Assembly (NCBI RefSeq): GCF_027595165.1
Contig: NZ_CP097291.1
Location: forward strand, 1,488,001 to 1,552,000
DNA from: Providencia sp. PROV188
Lineage (GTDB): Bacteria; Pseudomonadota; Gammaproteobacteria; Enterobacterales; Enterobacteriaceae
Reading direction: 5' to 3'
Length of the DNA: 64,000 nt
Shown here: positions 28,107-37,698 of the stretch, piece after piece
How the letters are laid out: every line of letters starts with the position of its first letter
How positions within the stretch are numbered: position 1 is the first letter of the stretch
Made by a program: the position numbers and the translations under genes
Notes under the pieces: model-generated
Database searches by the model: none
Told to the model about the DNA's origin: nothing
What the model saw: only the letters and a program-made list of their open reading frames with translations

Positions 28107-28426
28107 TGATGGAACATCCTTGGTTAATCGTCAGTGGGATTTTTATTTTAGCGGTTGGGACGTACTTAATGCGGGCATCCGGCGCATTGCTAAAAGGGCG
28201 GGTCAATTTAACAGAACAAAATAAAGCCCTATTTTCAGCTGCTGCTATTGTGATTTTATTTTCAGTCGCGATGACTTCAACGCTCTTTTCAGGCAATGAA
28301 TTATCGGATTTACCGAAAATAATTGGGGTGGTGGTGGCAGGTATTCTGACTTGGCACCGCAAGCCATTTATTGTGATTGTTTTGTCGGCTGCGATAGTCA
28401 CAGCGGTATTACGCGGGTTATTTTAG
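28103..28426 (+). CDS. ygaH: AzlD/YgaH small subunit of the amino acid exporter
   Basis: 107 residues, three or four membrane helices, with VGTYLMRASGALL, AMTSTLF and AGILTWHRKPFIVIV as AzlD-like stretches. It overlaps ygaZ by ATGA and has AAGGAAATC before the start, so the two subunits are translationally coupled. Confidence 0.88.
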   Translation: MMMEHPWLIVSGIFILAVGTYLMRASGALLKGRVNLTEQNKALFSAAAIVILFSVAMTSTLFSGNELSDLPKIIGVVVAGILTWHRKPFIVIVLSAAIVTAVLRGLF

Positions 28427-28429
28427 TTA

Positions 28430-28458
28430 AAAAAAAGCCCCTATGGCATTAGGGGCTA
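28430..28458. terminator. Terminator between convergent ygaH and the His-rich protein gene
   Basis: Eight-bp stem AGCCCCTA/TAGGGGCT with an 8-base A-run on its left, giving a strong terminator on the minus strand; it may also serve ygaH. Confidence 0.8.
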
Positions 28459-28579
28459 AAATTAGGGATATACCTAAACGTTATTGTGTCCATTAAGATA
28501 CTGATTTATAACTAACAATGCCAAAAGGTTGATGTTATCAGTGTAACAGGCACAGCCTATGGTTTAGGTTGACTCATTC

Positions 28580-28888
28580 TTATTTAGCTACGGGCGCCGT
28601 AGCAGGAACCGGCATTGGCATCGGTTGTGCTGGCTTGAATTCAGGCACTTCCACGACAGACATTTTCACCATGTAGCGTTTGCCATCTTCAATTTTAGGT
28701 GTATCGTTTGCCAGTTTTTTCAAGGTTTCATTAGGTTTGGTGGTTTGTTCAGTCACGCTATACACCATATTATGATGATTTCCGCTGTGATGGCGTGGTG
28801 ATTTATTCATATCAACATTAGCGGCTGCGGCGGCAAAGCCGACAGACAGTAAAACGGCAGCAAGTAAACCTTGGTTTAATTTGTTCAT
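28580..28888 (-). CDS. Periplasmic small protein with His-rich stretch
   Basis: 102 residues. The signal peptide (1-23, MNKLNQGLLAAVLLSVGFAAAAA) is clear, followed by a His-rich segment (RHHSGNHHN, about 32-40) and a Pro/Met-rich tail (KPAQPMPMPVPATAP). Start preceded by GAGGAGATAAAAG. The His and Met content could suit metal binding, but this is a guess. I recognise no family. Single gene. Confidence 0.7.
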   Translation of the reverse strand: MNKLNQGLLAAVLLSVGFAAAAANVDMNKSPRHHSGNHHNMVYSVTEQTTKPNETLKKLANDTPKIEDGKRYMVKMSVVEVPEFKPAQPMPMPVPATAPVAK

Positions 28889-29071
28889 CTTTTATCTCCT
28901 CATTAACGTGATGAGAGGATAATTCATCAATTAGATTTCCCTCGCAATGGCTTTTACCTGCTTTGACTGAAGCTCCATATTTCCTGCACGTTTTATCCTT
29001 TCTTTGCACATTTTATTGAAAATAATGAGATTATTTTACGTAGAGAAGATTATGTGAAGGTAAAGAAGATA

Positions 29072-29091
29072 ACCCAGAAAAATCTCTGGGT
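29072..29091 (-). terminator. Weak terminator after the YkgJ-family gene
   Basis: Stem ACCCAGA/TCTGGGT with a short loop, followed on the minus strand by TATCTTCTTT. Confidence 0.5.
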
Positions 29092-29100
29092 CATTGACGG

Positions 29101-29490
29101 TTAGCACGCGATTTGCGGTTGCTGTGGCTCGAGAGGAGGTAAACCATAGGCTGCGCGAGCACGGTCGCAGGCTTCATTGTGAATGCCGTTATGCCACGAT
29201 TGTTCGAATTCTCGGCATGGCGTAGGGCGCTGTTCATAAATAGAGCAAGAAACACATTCCCCGACGGTGCCACCAAGTGCAGTACAGCGGGTATTAGGTT
29301 TTTGGTTTGTACCTTGCATGCAGCTCATAAAAGGGGTGATTTGCTCTGTTAAATGTTGAGGAACTGAACCACCGCCAGCCTCAGCTTCTGCCCAGTAAAA
29401 TGAGACACGAAAGTAAGCACAACAAGCACCACAGCTAACACAGGGATTATCTGAAGGATCAGTTTTTAGTATATGAATTATATTGGTCAT
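29101..29490 (-). CDS. YkgJ-family cysteine cluster protein
   Basis: 129 residues with the CxxCxxCC motif ([12 protein letters not shown], about 16-27) and further Cys in [29 protein letters not shown] and EACDRAR. The PF03692-type family may bind Zn or an Fe-S cluster; function unknown. Single gene; the start is near AT-rich DNA with no strong ribosome site. Confidence 0.85.
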   Translation of the reverse strand: MTNIIHILKTDPSDNPCVSCGACCAYFRVSFYWAEAEAGGGSVPQHLTEQITPFMSCMQGTNQKPNTRCTALGGTVGECVSCSIYEQRPTPCREFEQSWHNGIHNEACDRARAAYGLPPLEPQQPQIAC

Positions 29491-29718
29491 ATAAAAAATC
29501 TAACAATGAAGTTGATAGTTCCCGTAGGAAACGGGAGACGCAACACAGGCAGGAGGCCTAAGAAAATGTTGCTCAGTCACTATTATGTTATGCAGCTTTA
29601 CGTATTGGCAATATTTTTTAGAGTAAAAACCCAGTATTTCCTATCAAGTCGAAATAAAGTAAAAAATTTCAATCTGTTGCAGTTTGATAAAATGTCGAAC
29701 GCGGAAAATAACAAACAC

Positions 29719-29748
29719 AAAAAAACCTGCCGTTTGACGGGCAGGTTT
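29719..29748 (-). terminator. Terminator after tcyP
   Basis: Stem AAACCTGCC/GGCAGGTTT with a short loop, followed on the minus strand by a T-run. Confidence 0.85.
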
Positions 29749-29774
29749 CAATGAGTGTTAGGAGATTAGGGTGA

Positions 29775-31166
29775 TTAAACGTGTTTTAAATCACCATCGT
29801 CATCTTGATTGAAGATTGACTTGTCTGTTTCACCCATTAACTGGCTAGTAACAGTACCTGCTGTCATTGAACCACTTACGTTCAGAGCAGTACGACCCAT
29901 ATCAATCAGAGGTTCGACCGAAATTAACAGCGCAACTAACGTGACTGGTAATCCCATTGCTGGCAGTACAATCAGTGCGGCGAAGGTTGCACCGCCACCC
30001 ACACCGGCAACACCGGCAGAACTGATAGTCACGATACCGACTAAGGTTGCAATCCATAGTGGATCAAATGGGTTGATCCCCATGGTTGGAGCGACCATCA
30101 CTGCTAACATCGCAGGGTAGATACCTGCACAACCGTTTTGGCCAATAGTTGCACCGAAAGACGCCGAGAAGCTTGCGATAGATTCTGGTACACCAAAACG
30201 ACGAGTTTGCGTTTCAATATTCAGTGGAATACTGGCTGCGCTCGAACGGCTAGTGAATGCAAATGTCAGTACTGGACCTGCTTTCTTAAAGAATTTGATT
30301 GGGTTTAAGCCCGTTGTCGCCACTAAGATGCCGTGAACCACAAACATAATAGCTAGCGCGACATAGGATGCGACGACGAAAGTTCCTAAGTTAATGATAT
30401 CGGCTAAGTTAGAGCTTGCGACCACTTTGATCATCAGCGCCATCACACCGTATGGGGTTAAACGCATGACTAAGCGAACGAGTTTCATTGCCCATGCTTG
30501 CATCACATCGATAGCCGCTAATGCTTTTTCACCGCGCTCTTTATCATCTTTAAACAGTTGCAGCGCAGCTACCCCTAAGAAGGCTGCAAAAATAACCACA
30601 CTAATGATAGATGTTGGGCTTGCACCCGTTAAATCAGCAAACGGGTTTTTCGGGATAAAGGACAGGATTAACTGAGGAACCGTTAAATCTGAGACTTTAC
30701 CAATATAATTTGTTTCAATGGCCGCTAGACGTGCAGTTTCAGATTGACCTTGAACCAGACCTTCAGCGGTTAAGCCGAACAGGTTTGCGATCAAGATACC
30801 CACTAAAGCAGCAATGGCTGTGGTAAACAGCAGTGTGCCAATGGTTAAAAAGCTAATTTTCCCTAAAGAAGATGCCTTATGAAGTCGAGCGACCGCACTC
30901 AGAATAGAGGCGAACACCAGAGGCATAATCACCATTTGTAACAGTTGAACGTAACCATTACCGACGATATTAAACCAAAGAATGGAGTCTTTTACCGTTT
31001 GGTGACCGGAACCATACACAAGGTGAAGTCCGACACCATAAGCAACACCGAATACGAGACCCAGTAAAACTTTTTTGGACAGGCTCCAACCATTCGATCC
31101 GAGTTTTGCTAACAGTATTAAAAGTGCTACGAAAACGAGCACATTGATAATCAGAGGAATATTCAT
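29775..31166 (-). CDS. tcyP: L-cystine:cation symporter TcyP (YdjN)
   Basis: 463 residues from MNIPLIIN, equal to E. coli YdjN, a DAACS-family cystine transporter. Hallmarks are [19 protein letters not shown], the serine-rich reentrant loop [36 protein letters not shown], and the C-terminal [18 protein letters not shown] and [11 protein letters not shown]. The order tcyP-ydjM-hxpB-yniB-yniA resembles E. coli. Confidence 0.94.
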   Translation of the reverse strand: MNIPLIINVLVFVALLILLAKLGSNGWSLSKKVLLGLVFGVAYGVGLHLVYGSGHQTVKDSILWFNIVGNGYVQLLQMVIMPLVFASILSAVARLHKASSLGKISFLTIGTLLFTTAIAALVGILIANLFGLTAEGLVQGQSETARLAAIETNYIGKVSDLTVPQLILSFIPKNPFADLTGASPTSIISVVIFAAFLGVAALQLFKDDKERGEKALAAIDVMQAWAMKLVRLVMRLTPYGVMALMIKVVASSNLADIINLGTFVVASYVALAIMFVVHGILVATTGLNPIKFFKKAGPVLTFAFTSRSSAASIPLNIETQTRRFGVPESIASFSASFGATIGQNGCAGIYPAMLAVMVAPTMGINPFDPLWIATLVGIVTISSAGVAGVGGGATFAALIVLPAMGLPVTLVALLISVEPLIDMGRTALNVSGSMTAGTVTSQLMGETDKSIFNQDDDGDLKHV

Positions 31167-31332
31167 TCCGCACTCCAAATTGTAATTATTTTACATAATG
31201 ATTCTTGTTGTTAATCCTTAATAGGTATAAGGATTTCATTTCTTCTAACAACTGGTTATATGATATCAGTTGAAGTTAGTCATTACTTATAATCAAAAGT
31301 TATAATTTAGGTTGATTAATGCTTACAGTATA

Positions 31333-31923
31333 TTACAAAAGTGAGCTTTTTGTCGGTAAGTGTATATTTATCTGATTATTAAAATAATTTAGTGCGTTTT
31401 CAATTTGCTGGAACCAATCAGCGGGATGGGCTGTTGGAATTAAGACAGCACAGACGGTCAAAAGCACAGCAATAAAGCGTTCTCCGCGTTTACTGGACTT
31501 GCCGCGTAAGATGGGAAAACAAAAACGTGTTGGCAGAGGCCATAAAAAGGGAACCCCCGATGGAGTCAGCATATCAGCCACTAAATGGCTCATATAACCT
31601 AATAAAAATGCTTGGATAAGGTCGCTAGGTAAGTCCCAATAGTGAGGTAGCCATTGGTAGCTGCTGATCAGTAAGATTAGCCAAGCGATCAGACTGTGAG
31701 TGAATCCTCGATGCCCACACAGTTTTGATATAGGTAGTGAAATAATACGAAAAAGCCGCCCGAGAATAGATGAAGGATGGTCAATATCCGGCAATAAGGC
31801 ACCTAGCAACACTCCTGGCACCATATGCAACCAATCACCCTGAGCGAACTCTGGGGTAATTTGCAATTTATGAGCCATTACAAGTGAGGCGACGGAAAAA
31901 AGCAGATGCCCTTCAGCAGTCAT
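31333..31923 (-). CDS. ydjM: YdjM, LexA-controlled membrane-bound DUF457 protein
   Basis: 196 residues. The N-terminal half holds the histidine and aspartate motifs of the family (AEGHLLFS, LLPDIDHPSS, GHRGFTHS, SHLVADMLTPSGV), suggesting a membrane metal-dependent hydrolase; three or four helices are visible. A perfect CTG-N10-CAG SOS box lies 16 bases upstream, in agreement with SOS control of E. coli ydjM. Confidence 0.9.
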   Translation of the reverse strand: MTAEGHLLFSVASLVMAHKLQITPEFAQGDWLHMVPGVLLGALLPDIDHPSSILGRLFRIISLPISKLCGHRGFTHSLIAWLILLISSYQWLPHYWDLPSDLIQAFLLGYMSHLVADMLTPSGVPFLWPLPTRFCFPILRGKSSKRGERFIAVLLTVCAVLIPTAHPADWFQQIENALNYFNNQINIHLPTKSSLL

Positions 31924-31938
31924 GGTGGATAAAATACC

Positions 31939-31958
31939 ATCTGTTTATCTATACAGTA
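31939..31958 (-). promoter_or_regulatory. LexA (SOS) box of ydjM
   Basis: CTGTTTATCTATACAG with flanking AT and TA fits the consensus TACTGTATATATATACAGTA well. It lies directly upstream of the ydjM start. Confidence 0.88.
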
Positions 31959-32056
31959 GGCGGGCAGTATAAAGGGTTTGTAGGAAATATGGTAGTGGGG
32001 GAGAGTTAAAAAAACTCTTATTTATTAGTTAATAACCGTAGATTTTTATACTTTTT

Positions 32057-32094
32057 TAAATTTCCCCTACGTGAAAAACGTAAGGGAAATCGAG
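32057..32094 (-). terminator. Terminator after hxpB
   Basis: Stem ATTTCCC(C)TACGT/ACGTA(A)GGGAAAT, followed by TTT on the minus strand. Confidence 0.7.
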
Positions 32095-32114
32095 TTCCGT
32101 TAACTTATTTAAGA

Positions 32115-32780
32115 TTAACGTAAATTTTCTGGGCGTAAATCGTTCAATGAGGCGATTTTAACATCAGCCAAACCCCAGCGTGGGTCATTGAAATTCTTAC
32201 TATCAGGCACGACGATAGAACGCATTCTTGCCGCTTTTGCAGAAATCATTCCATTAAAGGAGTCTTCTAAAGAAGCACAATGGATAGGCTTGGTGGATAA
32301 CTCAGCGGCTGCTTTTAAATAAACTTCGGGATGAGGTTTACTTAATGGCAAGTCTGCTGCTGAAACGACGGCAGAAAAATAATGGCGGATATCAAATAAG
32401 TTAAGCACTTTTTCTAGCATATAATCTGGAGATGCAGATGCTAAAGCGATTTTTAGATCCATTGAGCGGCACAGTTCAAGTGCATGCTGTACACCAGGCA
32501 GTAATGGGCGTTTTTCTTCCACTAAACCAATAACGCGGTCAATAATACGCTGCTTTGTTGCTTCTAAGCTACAACCTTGCCAAGGAGATGCGTTGTACCA
32601 AAGTTCAACAACGTGATCGATACGTAAACCTAGAGTGTCAGGAAGAGTGTGCTTAATGGACAAATCGACGCCTAACTCTGCAAAAACTTCATCTTCCCCT
32701 TGTTCCCAAAAAGGTTCCGAGTCAATCAGCAAACCATCCATGTCAAAGATGACAGATTGGATAGGTAATTTATGATACAT
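32115..32780 (-). CDS. hxpB: HAD hexitol/2-deoxyglucose-6-phosphatase YniC
   Basis: 221 residues from MYHKLPIQS, behind GGAG. HAD motif I is FDMDGLLIDSE (Asp13, Asp15), motif II ALASAS, motif III Lys in LSKPHPEVY and motif IV LEDSFNG. E. coli HxpB dephosphorylates 2-deoxyglucose-6-phosphate and hexitol phosphates. Adjacent to yniB as in E. coli. Confidence 0.93.
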   Translation of the reverse strand: MYHKLPIQSVIFDMDGLLIDSEPFWEQGEDEVFAELGVDLSIKHTLPDTLGLRIDHVVELWYNASPWQGCSLEATKQRIIDRVIGLVEEKRPLLPGVQHALELCRSMDLKIALASASPDYMLEKVLNLFDIRHYFSAVVSAADLPLSKPHPEVYLKAAAELSTKPIHCASLEDSFNGMISAKAARMRSIVVPDSKNFNDPRWGLADVKIASLNDLRPENLR

Positions 32781-33081
32781 AGCAAACTCCATTCATTTAG
32801 ATACCCGCTTAAAAAGAGGGTGGGGATTGTCGCTGTACTTTAATCACAGTCATTTTGGTTTCTGAAACGATTCTAACAAGCTATGACTTGGGGTTATAGA
32901 GATATATGTGCTATCACATGATTTTATTAGAAATTTGAGTTTAGTTATTGATGTGAATTCAATTCAATTTTTGAATAATCCGAAACTCGGTTTTTAACTA
33001 TCATTTTTTTATAGAAATTTGGAGCCAGCAAATATTATCGGCTATGATTAGCGTAGAAAAACACTTTAAGGAATAGTTGTA

Positions 33082-33621
33082 ATGAATTACCACAAGGCAA
33101 ATTCTCTTGCGATTGGCAAACGTATTTTGGGCTGGATCGTATTTTTTGTGGCGTTAATTTCCACATTGACATCGCTAATTAAATTAGCGGCTCTGAAAGG
33201 AATTCAAGGCGAAGGAATTAATGCAGTTGCCAATGATTTTGTTAAATTAATGGCGGAGATGACTCGACAAAGTACGCCGTTTCTCAATGTATTTTGGAAT
33301 AATTCACCAGTCCCTGAAGTGAGCCATGGTTTTTCAGGTAGCTGCATCGGATTTTTTGTTATTTTTATTTTCATCTTTGTGGGGCTTGCTTTAAGTGCTT
33401 CAGGTTTACGCATGTATCGACAAATTAAATTCATTCGCGAAAGTATTGAAGATCATGTCATTCTTGAAAATGCAAAAGGCAGTGAAGTGACCAAAGAAGA
33501 ATTAGAAGCCAAAGTCACTATTCCTCGACATACTATTTTCAAACAGTTCTTTTTGATGTATTTCTGGCCGATTGTTTTAGGGATCGCCATTTATTTTGCA
33601 TTGAAACTTCTGAATTGGTAG
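33082..33621 (+). CDS. yniB: YniB-family inner-membrane protein
   Basis: 179 residues, E. coli YniB-like. Three hydrophobic segments are visible (about 14-38, 87-106, 155-176). A conserved charged loop (FIRESIEDHV ... VTKEELEAKV) precedes the last one. Function unknown. AAGGAATAG precedes the start. It diverges from hxpB as in E. coli. Confidence 0.85.
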   Translation: MNYHKANSLAIGKRILGWIVFFVALISTLTSLIKLAALKGIQGEGINAVANDFVKLMAEMTRQSTPFLNVFWNNSPVPEVSHGFSGSCIGFFVIFIFIFVGLALSASGLRMYRQIKFIRESIEDHVILENAKGSEVTKEELEAKVTIPRHTIFKQFFLMYFWPIVLGIAIYFALKLLNW

Positions 33622-33755
33622 TTTTTCATGATGTGGCCGCTTTTCATTATGTTGATAGTGCCCGTCATGTTGATGTTTTCCCATCATGAAAATGCACAGC
33701 ATCGGTATTTACTCCGTCGCTGTGCATCTCTTATTTCCGTCTATTTGACTCGTAG

Positions 33756-34625
33756 TTATTCGTCGTCTAGTAAATTATCAATAATGCTGCGAGCGTGCAG
33801 ATAGCTCTGTTCATTACCAAACATATTGGCTTGATTGAGTAAGAAATAGAGTTGATAGATTGGTTGCCTGTCTAAGAAGCACGCTGGTAATGGCCAAACA
33901 CTTTGGTACCCATCAATAATTTGAATCGGAATTTCTTTATATAATGGTAACATGGCGATATCACATTCCCGATCACCCCAATAACAAGCAGGGTCATAGA
34001 GTACGCCATCCATTTGGTTGGTGACCGCACAATTTGCAGGCCACAGATCCCCATGTAATAAAGAGGGCTGAGGTTGATGACCGGATAAGCGGTGTTTAAC
34101 AATATCCACGAGTTGTTGAATATCACCAAAAACCATGCCTTTCTCAGATGCAATTTGTAATTGAAGACCAATACGTTTTTCTGCAAAGAATGCATTCCAA
34201 CGCTTTTCCCACCCATTAGGCTGAACAATGGTACTGAGCATAGTATCAAAGTCGAACCCATAGCTCGGCTGTTCTTCCCATTGATGTAATCGCGCCAATT
34301 GTTGACCAAAATGCCAGGCATTGGTGCTATCAAAATGTTTTAACGGGAAATATTCGAGGAGAAGAAAGCTGTGGTGCTTGTTGCTACCCAAGCCGTAGAC
34401 TTTGGGAACGGTGATGGTTTGGCTTTTCGCTAGCATTTCAAGCTGCTCTGCCTCTTGTTTAAAAAGAGGGAGAAACTCGCGGCGATTTTGTTTTACGAAC
34501 ACCGTATGCTCACCATAATCGATTCTTAAGGTGTGATGAATATCCCCACCAGAGAGAATCACTTTATTTCGCAGCTCTGCCTCACCAAAGTGTTCAATTA
34601 ATAAACGATTCATCGCTTGCCACAT
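33756..34625 (-). CDS. yniA: Fructosamine-kinase-family protein YniA
   Basis: 289 residues from MWQAMNRLL, just behind GAGGTGGATC; longer in-frame starts are not needed. Kinase-like motifs are FVKQNRREFLPLF (Lys), LLHGDLWPANCA (catalytic Asp) and YDPACYWGDRECDIAML (metal Asp). The family phosphorylates protein-bound ketosamines in eukaryotes; E. coli YniA's role is not settled. It converges on yniB. Confidence 0.92.
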   Translation of the reverse strand: MWQAMNRLLIEHFGEAELRNKVILSGGDIHHTLRIDYGEHTVFVKQNRREFLPLFKQEAEQLEMLAKSQTITVPKVYGLGSNKHHSFLLLEYFPLKHFDSTNAWHFGQQLARLHQWEEQPSYGFDFDTMLSTIVQPNGWEKRWNAFFAEKRIGLQLQIASEKGMVFGDIQQLVDIVKHRLSGHQPQPSLLHGDLWPANCAVTNQMDGVLYDPACYWGDRECDIAMLPLYKEIPIQIIDGYQSVWPLPACFLDRQPIYQLYFLLNQANMFGNEQSYLHARSIIDNLLDDE

Positions 34626-34855
34626 GATCCACCTCGCTGTGATTTGGTCTTCACTCATACCATACTATAGCGTCAATTTAGGAATTAACAGTGATCATTG
34701 TTTAATAATTACGCCTTATTTCGAAATGATTGATGGCTGATTTTGTTCAAGAATTGGGAGAGGATTGATTTCGGCGATAATGGATGGATATCGCGTTTCT
34801 TCTTTTATATAGAGCAAACTTCAAGATAAAAGAGAGTCGAATAGAAGAAAGAAAA

Positions 34856-34884
34856 AGCTGAATAGGTTTTCACCGTATTCAGCT
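34856..34884. repeat. 29-base hairpin repeat, copy A
   Basis: A 29-base unit with a perfect 9-bp stem AGCTGAATA/TATTCAGCT. It is identical to the unit at 35025-35053. On the minus strand it is followed by TTTTTC, so this copy may terminate sitABCD transcription. Confidence 0.85.
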
Positions 34885-34894
34885 GAGGTTGATG

Positions 34895-35021
34895 ACAAAG
34901 AGGGATAAAAGCGTGGTTTTTCCCTCTTTGTGTTATCAGGCGAAAATCAATAAATTGATTTTCCTCGTTAATTTTACAACCCAAACGAGCCATTTCCAAA
35001 CCTGATGGGTTTGTCAATGGC
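34895..35021. repeat. Four further consecutive hairpins between the two 29-base copies
   Basis: Back-to-back inverted repeats: 34895-34931 (11-bp stem ACAAAGAGGGA/TCCCTCTTTGT), 34942-34963 (10-bp stem GAAAATCAAT/ATTGATTTTC), 34964-34989 (CTCGTT/AACGAG) and 34989-35021 (GCCATT/AATGGC with inner AAACC/GGTTT). No convincing frame runs through. A structured RNA, a stacked 3' UTR or an inserted repeat element are all possible. Confidence 0.7.
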
Positions 35022-35024
35022 CTG

Positions 35025-35053
35025 AGCTGAATAGGTTTTCACCGTATTCAGCT
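35025..35053. repeat. 29-base hairpin repeat, copy B
   Basis: Identical to the copy at 34856-34884; it lies 8 bases after the sitD stop on the minus strand. No T-run follows this copy. Confidence 0.85.
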
Positions 35054-35061
35054 TTATATCA

Positions 35062-35928
35062 TTAGGCAGTATGCAAATCTTGGCGTGTGCTATGGGATTT
35101 GCGGCGCGCGAGGATTAATTTGCTATAGAGCAGGGCGATAACAAAGTAGGCCGCTTGGATCACAACAATCGTTGGGCCTGTTGTCGCATTAATATGGAAG
35201 CTGACAATCGTACCCAGCACGCTGGAGGTGACTGAAGCGATAATTGCTATCACCAACATCCAACCAAAGCTACGGCATAGAACAAAGGCGATGATCCCCG
35301 GTGAAATCAACATTGCAATCACCAGAATGATCCCGACAGCTTGCAGTGATGCCACGATGGTTAAAGCTAATAGAGAAAGTAATCCGTAATGTAGCCATTT
35401 AACCGGCAAGCCGATAACACGTGCTTGATTTGGGTCAAAGCAGTACAGCATAAAGTCTTTACGTTTGAGTAAGATAATCGCAATAGTTATCCCCGCAAAC
35501 AGTAAGATTTGTTTAAACTCTTCGTCGGTGATCCCCAAAATATCCCCGAATAAAATATGGGTAAGATGTTGTTCAGTATCAATTTTTGCGAACATTACCA
35601 AGCCGACAGCAAACATACCCGAGAAGACAATACCCATGACGGTGTCTTCTTTTATTCGACTGTTCTCTTTTAAATAGCCGGTAGCAACGGCGCAAAATAG
35701 CCCCGAAACAAAAGCCCCAATAGCAAGCGGAATGCCAATGAGTGATGCAATGATAATTCCGGGTAATACTGCATGGGAGATGGCGTCTCCCATTAATGAC
35801 CAACCTTTCAAGACTAAAAAGCAGGATAAAATAGCGCAGACGGTTCCCGTAACAATCGCCGTAATCAAGGCTTTTTGCATAAATGGAAATGCGAAAGGAT
35901 CCATCAGTAAGTCCATAAAATCACTCAT
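35062..35928 (-). CDS. sitD: Mn/Fe ABC transporter permease SitD
   Basis: 288 residues from [10 protein letters not shown]; this start overlaps the sitC stop by 8 bases. About eight membrane helices of the ABC-3 family are visible, with [19 protein letters not shown] near the N-terminus and ISPGIIAFVL near the C-terminus. Second permease and last gene of sitABCD. The hairpin cluster follows directly. Confidence 0.93.
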   Translation of the reverse strand: MSDFMDLLMDPFAFPFMQKALITAIVTGTVCAILSCFLVLKGWSLMGDAISHAVLPGIIIASLIGIPLAIGAFVSGLFCAVATGYLKENSRIKEDTVMGIVFSGMFAVGLVMFAKIDTEQHLTHILFGDILGITDEEFKQILLFAGITIAIILLKRKDFMLYCFDPNQARVIGLPVKWLHYGLLSLLALTIVASLQAVGIILVIAMLISPGIIAFVLCRSFGWMLVIAIIASVTSSVLGTIVSFHINATTGPTIVVIQAAYFVIALLYSKLILARRKSHSTRQDLHTA

Positions 35929-36811
35929 GGGTGGCTCCTTGCTGTTTACGGTGATGCAAGTCAGCGACTTCGCTACGGGCTTTGCGACGAGAGGCAAACA
36001 GCCCGTGTTTTGGAGCAAAGAAGAATGCCAGTAAGAAAATTACTGTTTGGAACGTAACAATTAGCCCGCCCGTTGCCCCATTTAAAAAGTAGCTGAGGTA
36101 GGCACCAATTGCGCTGGTGGCAGTACCGATAGAGACGGAAATGATCAGCAATGTTTTAAATTTATCTGTCAGTAAATAGGCAGTGGCACCTGGCGTAACC
36201 ACCATCGCAATGACCAATATCGCTCCAACGGTTTGCAGTGCGGCAACGGTACATGCGCTTAATAAGGTGAAGAAAATGATTTTTAGGCGTAGTGGGTTTA
36301 AGCCAATGGAACGCGCATGGCTTTCGTCAAAAAACACGGCCAGTAAGTCTTTCCATAGGCACATCAGGACAATAAATGAAACGGCAATGATAATCTCGAC
36401 TTGAAGCACGTCAGCATCGGCGATCCCCAAAATATTACCGAAGATAATACTTTGCACGTTTACTGAGGTTGGGTTCAACGAAACAATTAATAACCCCGCC
36501 GCAAAAAAGGTGGAAAAGATAAAGCCGATAACGGCATCTTCCCGTAAGCGGGTGAGATGTTTAACAAATGTCATGGCGAGGGCGGCGAGAATACCTGTAA
36601 AAAAAGCCCCCGCAGCGTAAGGTAATCCAAGCGCATAAGCGCCCGCCACACCGGGCACAACAGAGTGGGAGAGGGCATCTCCCATCAACGACCAACCTTT
36701 GAGCATTAAATAAGCTGATAAGAAAGCACACACCGCTCCGACGATGGCACTCACCCATATGGCTTTAACCATAAAGTTGTACTCAAAGGGTTGCAGTAAC
36801 AACTCAATCAT
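35921..36811 (-). CDS. sitC: Mn/Fe ABC transporter permease SitC
   Basis: 296 residues, ABC-3-type permease, paralogous to SitD (shared [11 protein letters not shown] stretch). It overlaps sitB by ATGA and sitD by 8 bases, so the three are coupled. Confidence 0.93.
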   Translation of the reverse strand: MIELLLQPFEYNFMVKAIWVSAIVGAVCAFLSAYLMLKGWSLMGDALSHSVVPGVAGAYALGLPYAAGAFFTGILAALAMTFVKHLTRLREDAVIGFIFSTFFAAGLLIVSLNPTSVNVQSIIFGNILGIADADVLQVEIIIAVSFIVLMCLWKDLLAVFFDESHARSIGLNPLRLKIIFFTLLSACTVAALQTVGAILVIAMVVTPGATAYLLTDKFKTLLIISVSIGTATSAIGAYLSYFLNGATGGLIVTFQTVIFLLAFFFAPKHGLFASRRKARSEVADLHHRKQQGATHE

Positions 36812-37698
36812 TCAGATTCCTTAGGCTGATTTTTTCTAACCGGTGCATCGTGATCGTGACCATAGAAGACGGCGGCGCGTTCATCATCAGTAATTACCGT
36901 GACAGAGCGTGGGTCATCATCGTCGTGAAGCTCTTGACCAGACAGGTTAATATGACGTAGTACGCCACCAAATGCTTTTTGCAGATTACGCTGAGTAAAG
37001 GTGGTTTCTGTTGGACCACTCGCCAACACTGTGCGGTTTATTAAAATCACATGGTCACAAAATTCAGGCACACTTCCCAAGTTATGGGTTGAGACTAGAA
37101 TTAAATGACCTTCATCGCGCAGACTGCGGAGTAGGTCAATAATGGCATTTTCTGTTTTTACATCGACCCCTGTAAAGGGTTCGTCGAGTAATAGAACTTT
37201 ACCTTGCTGGGCGAGGGCGCGAGCCAAAAACACCCGTTTTTTCTGACCACCAGAAAGTTCACCAATTTGGCGATGCTCCAAACCCGCTAAATCTACGCGT
37301 TCTAAAGCCATTTTTACGGCTTCTTTGTCTTCCTTTTTAGGAATACGAAAGAAGCCCATTTTGCCATAACGCCCCATCATCACCACATCAGAAACTAGCA
37401 CTGGAAAATTCCAATCCACTTCTTCTGTTTGTGGAACGTAGGCAATCACATTCTCTTTTAATGCCGCTTTAATCGGCTGATCATTGAGGGTCACACTACC
37501 AGACGATGGTGTGACTAATCCCATAATGGTTTTAAACAGTGTTGATTTACCACTTCCGTTCACGCCCACAAGGGCGCAAATGGAGCCACCGTGAATATTG
37601 AAACTTGCATCATAAATCGCGGTATGACCATTGTTGTAAGTGACAGTTGCGTCATCAACAACCAGAGTCGGATGTTCAAATTGATTTGTATGGCTCAT
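36808..37698 (-). CDS. sitB: Mn/Fe ABC transporter ATPase SitB
   Basis: 296 residues with Walker [10 protein letters not shown], signature LSGGQKKR and Walker [13 protein letters not shown]; the C-terminal extension (about 250-296) is rich in Asp and His (DDDDPR, YGHDHD) and may bind metal, as in other SitB-like proteins. It starts directly before the sitA stop. Confidence 0.94.
   Translation of the reverse strand: MSHTNQFEHPTLVVDDATVTYNNGHTAIYDASFNIHGGSICALVGVNGSGKSTLFKTIMGLVTPSSGSVTLNDQPIKAALKENVIAYVPQTEEVDWNFPVLVSDVVMMGRYGKMGFFRIPKKEDKEAVKMALERVDLAGLEHRQIGELSGGQKKRVFLARALAQQGKVLLLDEPFTGVDVKTENAIIDLLRSLRDEGHLILVSTHNLGSVPEFCDHVILINRTVLASGPTETTFTQRNLQKAFGGVLRHINLSGQELHDDDDPRSVTVITDDERAAVFYGHDHDAPVRKNQPKESE

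Noticed and set aside
29473..29754. A 93-codon plus-strand frame between the YkgJ-family gene and tcyP
   Set aside because: It covers the promoter of the YkgJ-family gene and the tcyP terminator; composition is not protein-like.
33628..33804. A 58-codon frame MMWPLFIMLIVPVMLMF... after yniB
   Set aside because: The N-terminal hydrophobic stretch is attractive, but there is no ribosome site, the frame runs into the yniA 3' end, and the region carries inverted repeats that may form the yniB terminator.
34805..35017. A minus-strand 70-codon frame through the hairpin cluster
   Set aside because: No ribosome site, no recognisable protein character, and it runs through stacked inverted repeats that better explain the sequence.
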